Of a DNA stretch of 64,000 nt, positions 17,316-25,720 are shown piece after piece. The notes beneath the pieces were generated by a model, which was given only the letters and a program-made list of their open reading frames with translations, was not told the DNA's origin and made no database searches. Numbering within the stretch: position 1 is the stretch's first letter; every line of letters begins with the position of its first letter. Origin of the DNA: Microbacterium pygmaeum (GTDB lineage: Bacteria; Actinomycetota; Actinomycetes; Actinomycetales; Microbacteriaceae); contig NZ_LT629692.1 of assembly GCF_900100885.1 (NCBI RefSeq), forward strand, positions 1,550,001 to 1,614,000. The letters run 5' to 3'. The position numbers and the translations under genes are program-made.

Positions 17316-18377
17316 TCAGTCTGTCGGGCGCGCCCACTCAGACACATCGACGGCGTATAGGTCGATGTCAGGTTCGCTTCGGGGGTCGCCACCATCGAGT
17401 TCGACACGAGTTCGGTCGATCAAAGCCTGCAACGAATACACCTGCGGAACCGAGTCTGGCTTTGGAGTTGGGTGCTGGAGGCGCGAAAGTTCGATTCCCC
17501 AAAAGGCGTCACCATCTTGCAGAAGGACATACCCCTCGGTTAGGCGATAAAGCGGATCGAGCTCTGCGGCCACGGCTGAGATGATTAAGTTCGCTGCGCG
17601 GGTCAACTCCATCGTCAGTAGCCAAACGACGTTTGCCTTTACGTTGAAATCCGAGATCAACTCGGTGTAGAGGCTGGCGTTCCACCCGATGCGCTTGTGT
17701 TCGCGAGGAAGCTCGAAAATCTGCCCTTTTGCCTCGAAGCTACGCCCTATGAGTTCAAGCAGGCATGTCAGGACCTGCCGGAAATTTTCGAAGGCGTAGA
17801 CAATGCGTGGATATCCATCTGGCCACCGCCGTTCCAGCAACCATGCGCCGAGCTCGAACAGACCGTCAGCTTCATCCTGGCGAAGTTGTGGATACACGTT
17901 ATTTAGGTGACTGGTCATTGCGCGCCAGGTTGCCAGTCGCGCTTTGATTTCCCAGTTTGCAATTTGGGCAACCAACAATTCCTCGAGGTCGCGTACCGCG
18001 AGGTCGGTTGCGCTAGTGGCTTCGTCTACAGCTCGTTCGTGCGTCGCCTTCAAATTCTCGACAGCATCCGTCGGCCAGGCGGCGCCTTCGTCTTTGTCGA
18101 CAATCGCATGGTGAGTTGGGCAGAGTAGAACGAGGTTGCCATAGGTGTCGAGCTTTTCTCGCGGGTACTGGGGATCGTAGCGGGGACCGATTTGGCGAGC
18201 GGAACGAATGTGCGCTTCCTCACCGATCACTGCTCCGTGGTCGCGGAGTATGTCTGCCTCCGGGTTCAGTAGATTGAGCGCCAGCCGTTGATTGCAAGCC
18301 GGCCACGCACATCTGTTTGCTGACCGCCCCCACAGGAGCTTCCTGTCAACAACGCTGATGCTCAATCGGATCCCCAT
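17316..18377 (-). CDS. HNH endonuclease-type protein
   Basis: The 353-residue protein has an N-terminal zinc-finger HNH nuclease: Cys23 and Cys28 (C-A-W-P-A-C), E-E-A-H-I with His56, then G-N-L-V-L-L-C-P-T-H-H with Asn81, Cys86 and His89/90. The remaining 250 residues are helical and unassigned, possibly a sensing domain. The N-terminal HNH with a long variable partner is typical of phage-defence and restriction-like proteins. It is the most upstream gene of the leftward group. Its GC content is visibly lower than that of the chromosomal genes to the right. Confidence 0.82.
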   Translation of the reverse strand: MGIRLSISVVDRKLLWGRSANRCAWPACNQRLALNLLNPEADILRDHGAVIGEEAHIRSARQIGPRYDPQYPREKLDTYGNLVLLCPTHHAIVDKDEGAAWPTDAVENLKATHERAVDEATSATDLAVRDLEELLVAQIANWEIKARLATWRAMTSHLNNVYPQLRQDEADGLFELGAWLLERRWPDGYPRIVYAFENFRQVLTCLLELIGRSFEAKGQIFELPREHKRIGWNASLYTELISDFNVKANVVWLLTMELTRAANLIISAVAAELDPLYRLTEGYVLLQDGDAFWGIELSRLQHPTPKPDSVPQVYSLQALIDRTRVELDGGDPRSEPDIDLYAVDVSEWARPTD

Positions 18378-18893
18378 TCATCGATCGACTCGAATCCCCC
18401 CAATCTGCAGCGGGAGAGATCGCTAGTCGATCGTATGGTGGCGGGGCGCCCACACAATGGGTTGGGCGCAGGTTGCCGTTACTCAACCCGCTCTGCTCGG
18501 TGTGAATATCCCTCCGCGCACACAATCGCACGACTATGCAAGGTTGCCCGTGCCGGCCCGAAAGCCGGTCCCTCACCGCTGCGGCAGTGAAGCTCACTGC
18601 GCGGTGGCGATGACCTTGAAGCGGTCTGGTCAAGCTGGTCTCGGACACATCGCCCGCGCAACCGCGCGCTGAAGGCGCGGCAATCGAACGCCTCCCGTAC
18701 GACTTGATTGCGCCACGTTTATCCAACGGTTATCCGGTCCAGGCGGCCCCAGACGAGCCGAGACGCACCGAAAGTTCACTTATAATCGGAATCAACGAAC
18801 AAGAACGCGGGCAAGATGTCCCTGGTCAAAGCAAGATTCGTCGAGACGTCGCGAAGTAACAAAGTCGCGGGGCCAGGCGGATCCTGAATCGTG
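18378..18893. other. Non-coding border region of the island
   Basis: About 510 bp between the HNH gene and the tRNA remnant, with AT-richer patches near 18,780. No integrase, excisionase or other recognisable gene is present. Short open frames on either strand have no signature. Confidence 0.5.
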
Positions 18894-18924
18894 AGGTCGC
18901 GGGTTCAAGCCCCGCTCCCGCTAC
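18894..18924 (+). repeat. tRNA 3'-end remnant, probable attR
   Basis: A T-arm (stem GCGGG at 18899-18903, loop TTCAAGC, stem CCCGC at 18911-18915), a 7-nt acceptor strand TCCCGCT (18916-18922) and discriminator A form the 3' third of a tRNA. It resembles elongator tRNA-Met or a similar tRNA. No matching D-arm, anticodon arm or 5' acceptor lies upstream. Such 3' remnants are left at the distal end of elements integrated into tRNA genes, with the native downstream flank kept. That places the element to the left. Confidence 0.7.
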
Positions 18925-18927
18925 GCA

Positions 18928-18959
18928 AACCCCCGGAATCCCGCCAGATTCTGGGGGTT
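18928..18959 (+). terminator. Hairpin terminator behind the tRNA remnant
   Basis: Arms AACCCCCGGAATC and GATTCTGGGGGTT pair over 13 bp with one G-U, around the loop CCGCCA. The sequence after it is moderately T-rich. It starts 4 nt after the tRNA remnant and is probably the original tRNA terminator. Confidence 0.7.
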
Positions 18960-18998
18960 CGTTCGTTTCGTCCGCATCGTGGGTGAGAGCATCGACGG

Positions 18999-20036
18999 AT
19001 GCGCGCTGTGGTCTACGAGTCGTTCGGCGAGCTGCCGACGATCCGCAGCGTCGACGAGCCGGAGTGCCCGCCGCACGGCGCCGTGATCGCGGTCACGGCG
19101 ACCGGAGTCTGCCGCAGCGACTGGCACGCGTGGCTCGGGCACGACGACACGGTTCTCCTGCCCCACGTGCCGGGTCACGAGTTCGTGGGCACCATCGTCC
19201 GCGTCGGTGCCGATGTGCGTTCCTGGTCGGGCGGCGAGCGGGTCACCGCTCCGTTCGTCAACGCGTGCGGCACGTGCGCGGTCTGCGCCGAGGGGCGCCA
19301 GAACGTCTGCCCGAATCAGACGCAGCCCGGATTCGACCGGTGGGGCTCCTTCGCCGAGCGGGTGATCGTCCACCACGCCGATACGAACCTCGTCGCCGTA
19401 CCGGGAAGCATCGACGATGCGACGGCCGCGGCACTCGGCTGCCGGTTCGCCACCGCGTATCGAGCGGTCACGGCGCGCGGTCGCGTCTGCGCCGGCGAGG
19501 AGGTGGTCGTGTTCGGATGCGGCGGGGTCGGCCTATCCGCGATCCTCGTCGCCGTCGCAGCCGGCGCGCATGTCGTCGCAGTCGACGTGTCCGTTGCCGC
19601 GAGGGATCTCGCCGTGCGCCTCGGCGCCGCCGTCGCCGTCGACGGCGAGGCCGAAGACGCAGACGTGCAGGTCTCCGCGGCGACGGACGGCGGCGCGCAC
19701 GTCGTCATCGAAGCGCTCGGGCGCGCATCGCTGCTGCGTCGAGGCCTGGCGAGCCTCCGGCCCGGAGGCCGGCATGTGCAGGTCGGCCTGCTCGCGGGCG
19801 CGGACTCCGTCCCCGCGCTCGATGTCGGCCGCGTGATCGCGCTCGAGCTGGAGCTCCTGGGCAGTCATGGGATGCCGGCGCACGAGTATCCCGCGATGCT
19901 CGACCAGATCGCTCGCGGCATCATCGACCCGTCCGCCCTCGTCGGACGCACGGTGTCCCTCGACGACGCCCCGTCGGCGCTTGCCGCGATGAGCGGGCCC
20001 GCGGCCACGGCGGGGACCACGGTCATCCTGCTGTAG
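18999..20036 (+). CDS. Zinc-dependent alcohol dehydrogenase-like oxidoreductase
   Basis: The 345-residue MDR enzyme has catalytic zinc ligands Cys38 and His60-Glu61 and structural cysteines 90, 93, 96 and 104. G-C-G-G-V-G (about 172-177) marks the NAD(P)-binding Rossmann fold. It is the first gene after the island boundary. The substrate is unknown. Its 3' end overlaps the convergent glycosyltransferase gene by 14 nt. It is only distantly similar to the dehydrogenase at 7420. Confidence 0.88.
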   Translation: MRAVVYESFGELPTIRSVDEPECPPHGAVIAVTATGVCRSDWHAWLGHDDTVLLPHVPGHEFVGTIVRVGADVRSWSGGERVTAPFVNACGTCAVCAEGRQNVCPNQTQPGFDRWGSFAERVIVHHADTNLVAVPGSIDDATAAALGCRFATAYRAVTARGRVCAGEEVVVFGCGGVGLSAILVAVAAGAHVVAVDVSVAARDLAVRLGAAVAVDGEAEDADVQVSAATDGGAHVVIEALGRASLLRRGLASLRPGGRHVQVGLLAGADSVPALDVGRVIALELELLGSHGMPAHEYPAMLDQIARGIIDPSALVGRTVSLDDAPSALAAMSGPAATAGTTVILL

Positions 20037-21141
20037 CGGCGCGTCCTGCGAGTCGATCCGCGGCGACGACCGCTCCGTTCGGGGCGCCGCGGATCCGCCT
20101 GCCCACCTCGCCCGTGCGATCGCGATAGCTCCGCCGGCGGATCAGCTCGACCACCGCGTCGCGGATGGCTTCCGTCGAGGCACGCTTGTCGAGGGTGAGT
20201 CCCAGTCCGTGCGCGGCGATCACGTGGCCGATCACCGGCTGATCGAACGACGTGTTCGTCGGGATGATCAGAAGCGGGATGCCGTGTGCCAGTGCGAGCA
20301 GCGTCGTCGCATGGCCGCCGTGGCCGACGACGACCGACGCCGAGGCCATCGCGTCGGCGTGCGGGAGATACGCGTGCACGTCGGTGTTCGACGACGGCCG
20401 GACTTCATCGGGAGAGATCGCCGGGCCGGTGGTCACGATCACCCGCACCGGCAGCGGTGCGATCGCCTCGATGATGCGCTGCAGAAGCTCGGCCTGACCG
20501 TGCACGTACGTCGTGCTCAGGCTCACGAGCACCTCGGCGGGCGGGTCGTCGAAGGTCGACTGCGTCGCACGCTCCGCGAAGACAGGCCCGGTGTGGACGA
20601 TCGAGGCTGCGTTCGCGCGCGGTCGGACATCCAGGAGCGGATCGGTCACGACCAGTTCGAGCTCGGCGATCTCGTAGAGATGCGCGGGACGCAGCCCGCG
20701 CACGTGCAGCACGGCCCCGAGCGGACCACGCACGACCGCCCGATACATCGCCGCCCGGAGGGTGTGGACGAAGATCGTGTATCGAAGTCCTGCGCGGCAG
20801 AGCTCCGACAGCGCCCCGATCAGCAGGCCGTCCACCACGATCCGGTCCACGGGCGATCGTCGTGCCGATCGCACGACGTCACGGCCGAGGCGACGATCGG
20901 CGAAGACGGCTGCATAGGCCAGATCCGCACGCAGGCCCGAACGTGGCTTCAGCGCCGTCCAGCTCCGTGCGGTCGAATAGGCCTCGAACGCGAGCCCAGC
21001 CGTCACCACCGCAGCGCGCTGAGACGGATGACCGAGGACCCGCACTGCGTGACCGCGTCGCTGCATCTCGGAAGCGACGGCCAGCATCGGCGGGACGTTG
21101 CCGCCGCCGTCCCATGTCACGAAAAGAACGGAGGTCATCAT
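20023..21141 (-). CDS. UDP-glycosyltransferase-like (GT1/MurG-fold) protein
   Basis: The 372-residue protein begins with a Rossmann strand and G-G-G-N-V-P-P-M-L-A, as in GT1 enzymes. The C-terminal donor-binding region has V-V-G-H-G-G-H-A-T-T followed by the P-L-L-I-I-P box and a conserved D-Q-P. It likely moves a sugar to a small hydrophobic acceptor such as a macrolide, terpenoid or other natural product. The antibiotic-phosphotransferase-like gene next to it is divergent, so a resistance or detoxification setting is possible but not shown. Confidence 0.85.
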   Translation of the reverse strand: MMTSVLFVTWDGGGNVPPMLAVASEMQRRGHAVRVLGHPSQRAAVVTAGLAFEAYSTARSWTALKPRSGLRADLAYAAVFADRRLGRDVVRSARRSPVDRIVVDGLLIGALSELCRAGLRYTIFVHTLRAAMYRAVVRGPLGAVLHVRGLRPAHLYEIAELELVVTDPLLDVRPRANAASIVHTGPVFAERATQSTFDDPPAEVLVSLSTTYVHGQAELLQRIIEAIAPLPVRVIVTTGPAISPDEVRPSSNTDVHAYLPHADAMASASVVVGHGGHATTLLALAHGIPLLIIPTNTSFDQPVIGHVIAAHGLGLTLDKRASTEAIRDAVVELIRRRSYRDRTGEVGRRIRGAPNGAVVAADRLAGRAATAG

Positions 21142-21195
21142 CGAACCATCTCTCCCGTGCCGCCATCATCCCACCCCACCCGGCCCGGCGGAAGG

Positions 21196-21201
21196 TACCG
21201 T
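21196..21201 (+). promoter_or_regulatory. -10 box 8 nt before a GTG start (leaderless candidate)
   Basis: TACCGT ends 8 nt before the GTG at 21210, with no Shine-Dalgarno between. This predicts a leaderless transcript of the phosphotransferase-like gene. Confidence 0.4.
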
Positions 21202-21209
21202 GGGGACCC

Positions 21210-22088
21210 GTGACGATCGATGAAGACCTCGTCCGCCGGCTGGTGGCGTCGCAGTTCCCGCAGTGGGCGGCCCTCAGCATCCGTCAGGTGATGCCGGGGG
21301 GCTGGGACAACCGCACCTTCCGTCTCGGCGACGACATGCTCGTCCGACTGCCGAGCGCCGACGGGTACGCTCCCGCCGTCGCGAAGGAGCAGCGCTGGCT
21401 GCCGGTCATCGCGCCCCGCGTGCCGTTCGAGATCCCCGCGCCGATCGCGCTCGGATCGCCCACGCCGCAGTTCGACCGGCCGTGGTCGGTGTACCGCTGG
21501 ATCGACGGCACACCGGCGGGCGACGTGCCGGGCATCGACATCGATGATCTGGCCCGGGACGTCGCGCGCTTCCTCGTCGCCCTCGCCGCCGTCGAGACGA
21601 CCGATGCTCCGGCCGCCGGGCCGCACAGCTTCTGGCGGGGTGCGCATCCGCGCGTCTACGACGACGAGGTCCAGCGGTCTCTGCGAGAGCTCGAGGACAC
21701 GATCGACACGGTCGCTGCGCGGCGGATCTGGGATGCTGCGCTGCGCACGAGAATCACTGCACAGCCGGTGTGGTTCCACGGCGACATCGCGCCCGGGAAC
21801 CTGCTGCTGCGCGAGGGACGCCTGGTCGCCGTCATCGACTTCGGCACCTCGGGGGCGGGGGATCCCGCCTGCGACCTCGCGATCGCCTGGACGATGTTCG
21901 ACGACCGCGCACGCGACGTGTTCCGCGCCGCGCTGCCGTGGGATTCGGAAGTCTGGGCGCGAGGGAAGGCGTGGGCGCTGTGGAAAGCGATGCTCGTCCT
22001 GGCGGATGCCTCCGGCTCGCACGACCCCGAAGGCGAGGCTCGCAAGGCCCGCATCGTGCTCGAGCGCATCCTCGCCGACGGGACGTGA
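21210..22088 (+). CDS. Aminoglycoside phosphotransferase-family protein
   Basis: The 292-residue protein has the APH kinase-like fold: W-D-N-R-T-F in the N-lobe, then the catalytic W-F-H-G-D-I-A-P-G-N-L-L (Brenner motif, HxDxxxxN) and I-D-F-G-T-S-G-A-G-D-P-A-C-D as the metal-binding DxD-like segment. The family phosphorylates aminoglycosides, macrolides, homoserine or choline, and the substrate is not evident. The GTG at 21210 is preferred because similarity begins there. In-frame upstream codons are the complement of the glycosyltransferase gene. Confidence 0.87.
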   Translation: MTIDEDLVRRLVASQFPQWAALSIRQVMPGGWDNRTFRLGDDMLVRLPSADGYAPAVAKEQRWLPVIAPRVPFEIPAPIALGSPTPQFDRPWSVYRWIDGTPAGDVPGIDIDDLARDVARFLVALAAVETTDAPAAGPHSFWRGAHPRVYDDEVQRSLRELEDTIDTVAARRIWDAALRTRITAQPVWFHGDIAPGNLLLREGRLVAVIDFGTSGAGDPACDLAIAWTMFDDRARDVFRAALPWDSEVWARGKAWALWKAMLVLADASGSHDPEGEARKARIVLERILADGT

Positions 22089-22112
22089 GCATGCGCTGGG
22101 TCCGTCGCCCCG

Positions 22113-22118
22113 GATAAT
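22113..22118 (+). promoter_or_regulatory. -10 box 6 nt before a GTG start (leaderless candidate)
   Basis: GATAAT ends 6 nt before the GTG at 22125. Confidence 0.4.
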
Positions 22119-22124
22119 GGGCGG

Positions 22125-22529
22125 GTGGAGCCGTGGGAGATGCGCGAGTGGCACGCCGATTACCTGGATGCCTGCAACCGGCACGACCTGGACGCGATCC
22201 GATCCTTCCTCTCGCCGTCCGTGCGTCGCGCGCACCTGCCGAGCGGGTCGGATGCCTGGATCGACGACCTCGCCGAGCTGTTCACCGCCTTCCCGGACTG
22301 GCGCTGGCGTCGCGTCCAGCTGATCGCGGAAGAGGACCGGCTGGCGGTACACCTTCGCGCAGGCGGCACGCACGCCGCCGCCTTCCGCGGCATCGCGCCG
22401 ACCCGACGGCATGTGAACGTGGCCGAGTTCGCGATGTACCGCGTGATGGACCGGCGGATCGCGGAGTACTCGGGGACCGGCGATCACATCGAGCTGCTCG
22501 CCCAGCTCCACGGAGGTCTTCCCACCTGA
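22125..22529 (+). CDS. SnoaL-like protein
   Basis: The 134-residue single-domain protein has the cone-shaped alpha+beta pattern of the SnoaL/NTF2-like superfamily. Its sequence elements H-D-L-D-A-I-R-S-F-L, F-P-D-W-R-W and F-R-G-I-A-P-T are typical of polyketide-cyclase-like members. Catalytic activity cannot be asserted. It starts with GTG and is followed 29 nt later by an amidohydrolase gene in the same direction. Confidence 0.8.
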   Translation: MEPWEMREWHADYLDACNRHDLDAIRSFLSPSVRRAHLPSGSDAWIDDLAELFTAFPDWRWRRVQLIAEEDRLAVHLRAGGTHAAAFRGIAPTRRHVNVAEFAMYRVMDRRIAEYSGTGDHIELLAQLHGGLPT

Positions 22530-22546
22530 GGAATCGGGAGCCGTCC

Positions 22547-22552
22547 TAGGGT
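22547..22552 (+). promoter_or_regulatory. -10 box 6 nt before an ATG start
   Basis: TAGGGT ends 6 nt before the ATG at 22559. The six bases between are GGAAGG, so a very short leader and leaderless initiation are both possible. Confidence 0.35.
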
Positions 22553-22558
22553 GGAAGG

Positions 22559-23800
22559 ATGACTGATTTCCTGGCGATCACCGGTGGCTACGTCGTTCCC
22601 GTCAGCGGAGAGCCGATCGAGGACGGCGTTGTCGTGGTCGCCGACGGCGTCATCTCCGCCGTCGGCGGCTCCGACACGACGATCCCCGACGGCGCGCGCG
22701 TCGTCGACGCCACCGGCAGCTGGGTGCTGCCGGGCTTCGTCGAGGCGCACGGCCACCTCGGAGTGCACGAGGACGGGGAAGGGTGGTCGGGGAACGATAC
22801 GAACGAGATGACCGACCCGAACGGCGCGCGTTTCCGCGCCCTCGACGGAATCGACATCGAGGAGGTCGGCTTCCGTGACGCCCTCAAGGGCGGGGTGACC
22901 ACTGCGGTGATCAAGCCCGGCTCCGGCAACCCGATCGGGGGACGGACCGTCGCACTGAAGACGTGGGGCGGCCGCACCGTCGACGAGCAGGTGCTCGCCT
23001 TCGATGTCTCCGTGAAATCGGCGCTCGGCGAGAACCCGAAGCGCGTATACGGCGACAAGAAGCAGACCCCCTCCACGCGGCTCGGCGTCGCCGCCGTACT
23101 GCGCGAGGCGTTCGTGGATGCCCGCAACTACGCGACCAAGCGTGCGGCCGCCGCAGCGAAGGGCGAGCCGTTCGACCGCGACCTCACCGACGAGACCCTC
23201 GCCGCGGTACTGGATGGAGAGCTCGTCTGGGACCAGCACTGCCACCGTCACGACGACATCGCCACAGCGATCCGCATCGCCGAGGAGTTCGGCTACACCC
23301 TCGTGGTCAATCACGGGACCGAGGGGCACAAGATCGCCGACGTGCTCGCCGAGAAGCACATCCCGGTCATCTTCGGGCCGATGCTCACCTCGCGCTCGAA
23401 GGTGGAACTGCGTGATCGCGCGATCGGCAACCTCGCGCTGCTCGCGGCCGCCGGAGTGAAGGTCGCGATCACCACCGACCATCCGGTCGTGCCGATCGAC
23501 CAGCTTCGGCTGCAGGCGATCCTCGCCGTGCGCGAGGGCCTGCCGGCCCGCACGGCGCTCGAGGCGCTGACGGTGAACCCGGCATCCATCCTCCGTCTGG
23601 ACGCGCGCGTCGGCGCGCTCGAAGCGGGCCGGGACGCCGACATCGTCATCTGGTCCGGCGATCCCCTGGCGATAGAGTCCGACGTGGAGCAGGTCTTCAT
23701 CAACGGGCGGCCCGTGGTGGTCCGCACCAGTGCGCAGGACGCGACGCCACGCATCGTCGATCGGTGGGAGCGCTTCGGCCGCACCTCGTGGAAAGGATGA
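22559..23800 (+). CDS. Amidohydrolase, imidazolonepropionase-like
   Basis: The 413-residue metallo-hydrolase begins with the beta-sandwich segment, then V-L-P-G-F-V-E-A-H-G-H-L with the HxH pair near 66-68. D-Q-H-C-H-R-H (about 224-230), V-N-H-G-T-E-G-H-K and I-T-T-D-H supply the further His and Asp ligands. This is the pattern of imidazolonepropionase-like amidohydrolases and related prolidases. The substrate is unknown. It is followed within 5 nt by a VOC gene. Confidence 0.87.
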   Translation: MTDFLAITGGYVVPVSGEPIEDGVVVVADGVISAVGGSDTTIPDGARVVDATGSWVLPGFVEAHGHLGVHEDGEGWSGNDTNEMTDPNGARFRALDGIDIEEVGFRDALKGGVTTAVIKPGSGNPIGGRTVALKTWGGRTVDEQVLAFDVSVKSALGENPKRVYGDKKQTPSTRLGVAAVLREAFVDARNYATKRAAAAAKGEPFDRDLTDETLAAVLDGELVWDQHCHRHDDIATAIRIAEEFGYTLVVNHGTEGHKIADVLAEKHIPVIFGPMLTSRSKVELRDRAIGNLALLAAAGVKVAITTDHPVVPIDQLRLQAILAVREGLPARTALEALTVNPASILRLDARVGALEAGRDADIVIWSGDPLAIESDVEQVFINGRPVVVRTSAQDATPRIVDRWERFGRTSWKG

Positions 23801-23804
23801 TCCG

Positions 23805-24209
23805 ATGGCCGTTCTTGATCACCTGGGCATCACCGTCGAGGACCTGCAGCGCGGGATCGCCCAGTTCGACCCGGTCATGAGCGCGCTCGGATACCAGCGG
23901 CACGACGCCGACGGCTCTGTGTCGTGGCAGATGGGCGATGACCCGGAGCTCATCCTGTTCCCCGCCCGCGAACCCGGCAGTGGTCCCCACCGGCATGGGC
24001 GAGTGGGCTGGCAGCACCTCGCGTTCGCCGTCGACTCGGCCGAGGACGTCGATCGACTGCACGCGGTCGCGATGGCGGCCGGCTGGCACGCCGTGCGCGA
24101 CCCGAAGACCTACGCGCGGTTCTCCGATCGCTACTACGCGTCCTTCGTCGAGGACGACAACGGAATACGGATCGAGTTCATGCACAACCCGCCACGCATC
24201 ACGCCCTGA
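23805..24209 (+). CDS. VOC-family (glyoxalase/bleomycin-resistance fold) protein
   Basis: The 134-residue protein shows paired beta-alpha-beta-beta-beta modules, starting D-H-L-G-I-T-V and ending F-V-E-D-D-N-G-I-R-I-E-F-M. His5 of D-H-L and the late Glu of I-E-F are candidate metal ligands. The ATG at 23805 gives the standard VOC N-terminus. It is probably cotranscribed with the amidohydrolase. Its 3' end overlaps the convergent phosphatase gene by 11 nt. Confidence 0.85.
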   Translation: MAVLDHLGITVEDLQRGIAQFDPVMSALGYQRHDADGSVSWQMGDDPELILFPAREPGSGPHRHGRVGWQHLAFAVDSAEDVDRLHAVAMAAGWHAVRDPKTYARFSDRYYASFVEDDNGIRIEFMHNPPRITP

Positions 24210-24987
24210 GGCGCGCGCGAAGCGCCGCGAGCTCGTCGCCGGTCAGCCCACCCGATTCGAGGTAGCCCCCCGCGCCGCCGAACTGCGCATCGGTCCACTC
24301 GAGCGCGGCAGCGATCGCCTCGGGCGGGGTCCCCGTCACCAGCGCGCGCACCTCCGGCGTGAGGGGCAGCCCGAACGCGGTGATCATCTGCAGCATCCCG
24401 TCAGCCCACGGCCCGGCGAGGTTGTCCTGCGAAGCCGCGTAGTCGGCGATGACGGCGGCGCGGTCGGCACCGACCGCGTCCAGCATCAGCGCCACCGCGA
24501 CACCGGTGCGGTCCTTTCCGGCCGTGCAGTGCACCAGCACGGCCGTCGGCTCATCGTCCGTCGACGCGGCGATCAGCCGCGCGACCTCGGCGAAGGCGGC
24601 CGCGCCGTGCTGCAGCATCCCGATGTACAACTCGCTCAGCGTCGGCAGCGCCGCCATCGCCTGCGCGATCAGCCCGGGGTTCAACGCCGCGCCGCTGCCG
24701 ACGAAGCGCCCGGCCATCTCGGCCATCGCGCCCTCCAGGATCGACAGCTCCACGACCCGGAACGCCCGGGATGAGGGAAGACGGTCGGGGGCCGTCTGGC
24801 GCTCGCCCGGTGTTCGGAAATCGACCACGACGCCGATATCCGTGTCCGTGAGTGCGTCCAGGCCCGCCGGCGTGAGCGCGGCCAGCGCGTCAGAGCGGAA
24901 CAGCACGTCGCTGCGCGTGGCCCCGCCGCCCGTCAACGGCATGCCGCCCGTGTCTCGGAAGTTGTACAGCCCGTCGATGCTCGCCAC
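24199..24987 (-). CDS. Tyrosine-protein phosphatase (PtpB-like)
   Basis: The protein has the phosphatase P-loop V-H-C-T-A-G-K-D-R-T-G with catalytic Cys and Arg, the upstream N-F-R-D-T-G-G signature and an R-S-D-x-L box, as in PtpB/Siw14-like enzymes. About 262 residues fit the family. I chose GTG at 24987, which follows GACGAGG and lies just before the conserved I-D-G-L-Y-N-F-R-D. A GTG at 25014 is the alternative. The more upstream frame is low-complexity and antisense to the next gene. AACCTAGGGT (25028-25037) could serve as the -10 region for both divergent genes. Confidence 0.83.
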   Translation of the reverse strand: MASIDGLYNFRDTGGMPLTGGGATRSDVLFRSDALAALTPAGLDALTDTDIGVVVDFRTPGERQTAPDRLPSSRAFRVVELSILEGAMAEMAGRFVGSGAALNPGLIAQAMAALPTLSELYIGMLQHGAAAFAEVARLIAASTDDEPTAVLVHCTAGKDRTGVAVALMLDAVGADRAAVIADYAASQDNLAGPWADGMLQMITAFGLPLTPEVRALVTGTPPEAIAAALEWTDAQFGGAGGYLESGGLTGDELAALRARLRA

Positions 24988-25107
24988 GATCCTCGTCTCT
25001 TCTCGTCGTCGCACGTGCGCATGACCCAACCTAGGGTCGCGCGTCAACCCGTTGCGAGCCGCGCGCGAACCGGCGGAGTCTGGAGACCAGTCGACCAGGA
25101 GGATTCC

Positions 25108-25305
25108 ATGACGGACGAAGCGCAGCATCCGGACCACGGCTCTGATGAGAAGGTCCCATCCGACGAGGAGCTCGAAGAGCCCAGCACCGAGAAGCAGCCC
25201 GAGGAGGAACCGAAGGCGGATGCCCCGGGCGAGCCGGAGCCGAGCCACGAAGCCGTCGGGATCGGCGTGATCGGCGGCGACCTCGTCGACCCCGAGACCC
25301 GATAG
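25108..25305 (+). CDS. Small acidic protein of unknown function
   Basis: The 65-residue protein is rich in Glu, Asp, Pro and Lys over 1-50, with a short hydrophobic Gly/Ile/Val tail (G-I-G-V-I-G-G-D-L-V). It looks intrinsically disordered. The start at ATG 25108 is supported by a strong Shine-Dalgarno (CAGGAGG) 5 nt upstream. A -10-like TAGGGT at 25032-25037 may drive it. No domain is recognised. Confidence 0.65.
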   Translation: MTDEAQHPDHGSDEKVPSDEELEEPSTEKQPEEEPKADAPGEPEPSHEAVGIGVIGGDLVDPETR

Positions 25306-25408
25306 TCGCCGATCGAGCCGCGGACGGCGCGCGCGGAGGATGTCAAGCCCCTGGAGGGCGAGCGCTGAGCATTCCTACCGTGGTCTGACACACGGAAGGG
25401 AGCACGCG

Positions 25409-25681
25409 ATGCCACGAAACGCACGGTCGCCACTGCTGGACCCGGAGCTCTATGAGAAGCTGCGCGACGGCGGCGCCTCGAAGGAGAAGGCGGCGCGCAT
25501 CTCCAACGCCACCGGCGGTACGAAGAAGGGCCGAGCCGCCGTCGGCCGAAAGGGCGGCAAGGCCGGCGACTACGAGGACTGGACGGTGCCGCAGTTGAAG
25601 AAGCGCGCGAAAGAGCTCGGGCTCACCGGCTACTCGCGCAAGCGAAAGAGCGAGCTGGTCACCGCGCTGCGCAACCACTGA
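25409..25681 (+). CDS. Small basic SAP/Rho_N-like protein (DUF7218 type)
   Basis: The 90-residue basic protein has an N-terminal region with R-I-S-N-A and a Gly/Lys-rich K-G-R-A-A-V-G-R-K-G-G stretch. Its C-terminus, V-P-Q-L-K-K-R-A-K-E-L-G-L followed by S-R-K-R-K-S-E-L, is typical of SAP/Rho-N nucleic-acid-binding helices. It probably binds nucleic acid. The ATG at 25409 has GGAAGGGAG upstream. Confidence 0.75.
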   Translation: MPRNARSPLLDPELYEKLRDGGASKEKAARISNATGGTKKGRAAVGRKGGKAGDYEDWTVPQLKKRAKELGLTGYSRKRKSELVTALRNH

Positions 25682-25709
25682 CCGGGCGAAGCGTCCGCGC
25701 TCAGCCCGG

Positions 25710-25715
25710 TAGGCT
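25710..25715 (+). promoter_or_regulatory. -10 box 5 nt before an ATG (leaderless candidate)
   Basis: TAGGCT ends 5 nt before the ATG at 25721. Confidence 0.35.
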
Positions 25716-25720
25716 CGCCC

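Noticed and set aside
17195..17584. 129-codon plus-strand frame opposite the HNH gene
   Set aside because: Arg/Ser-rich with no motif; antisense to a supported gene.
18346..18726. 126-codon minus-strand frame near the island border
   Set aside because: Low-complexity, no start context, overlaps the HNH gene start.
18848..18924. A complete tRNA gene ending at 18924
   Set aside because: Only the T-arm and acceptor 3' strand fold. The preceding bases give neither a D-arm nor an anticodon stem nor a 5' acceptor partner.
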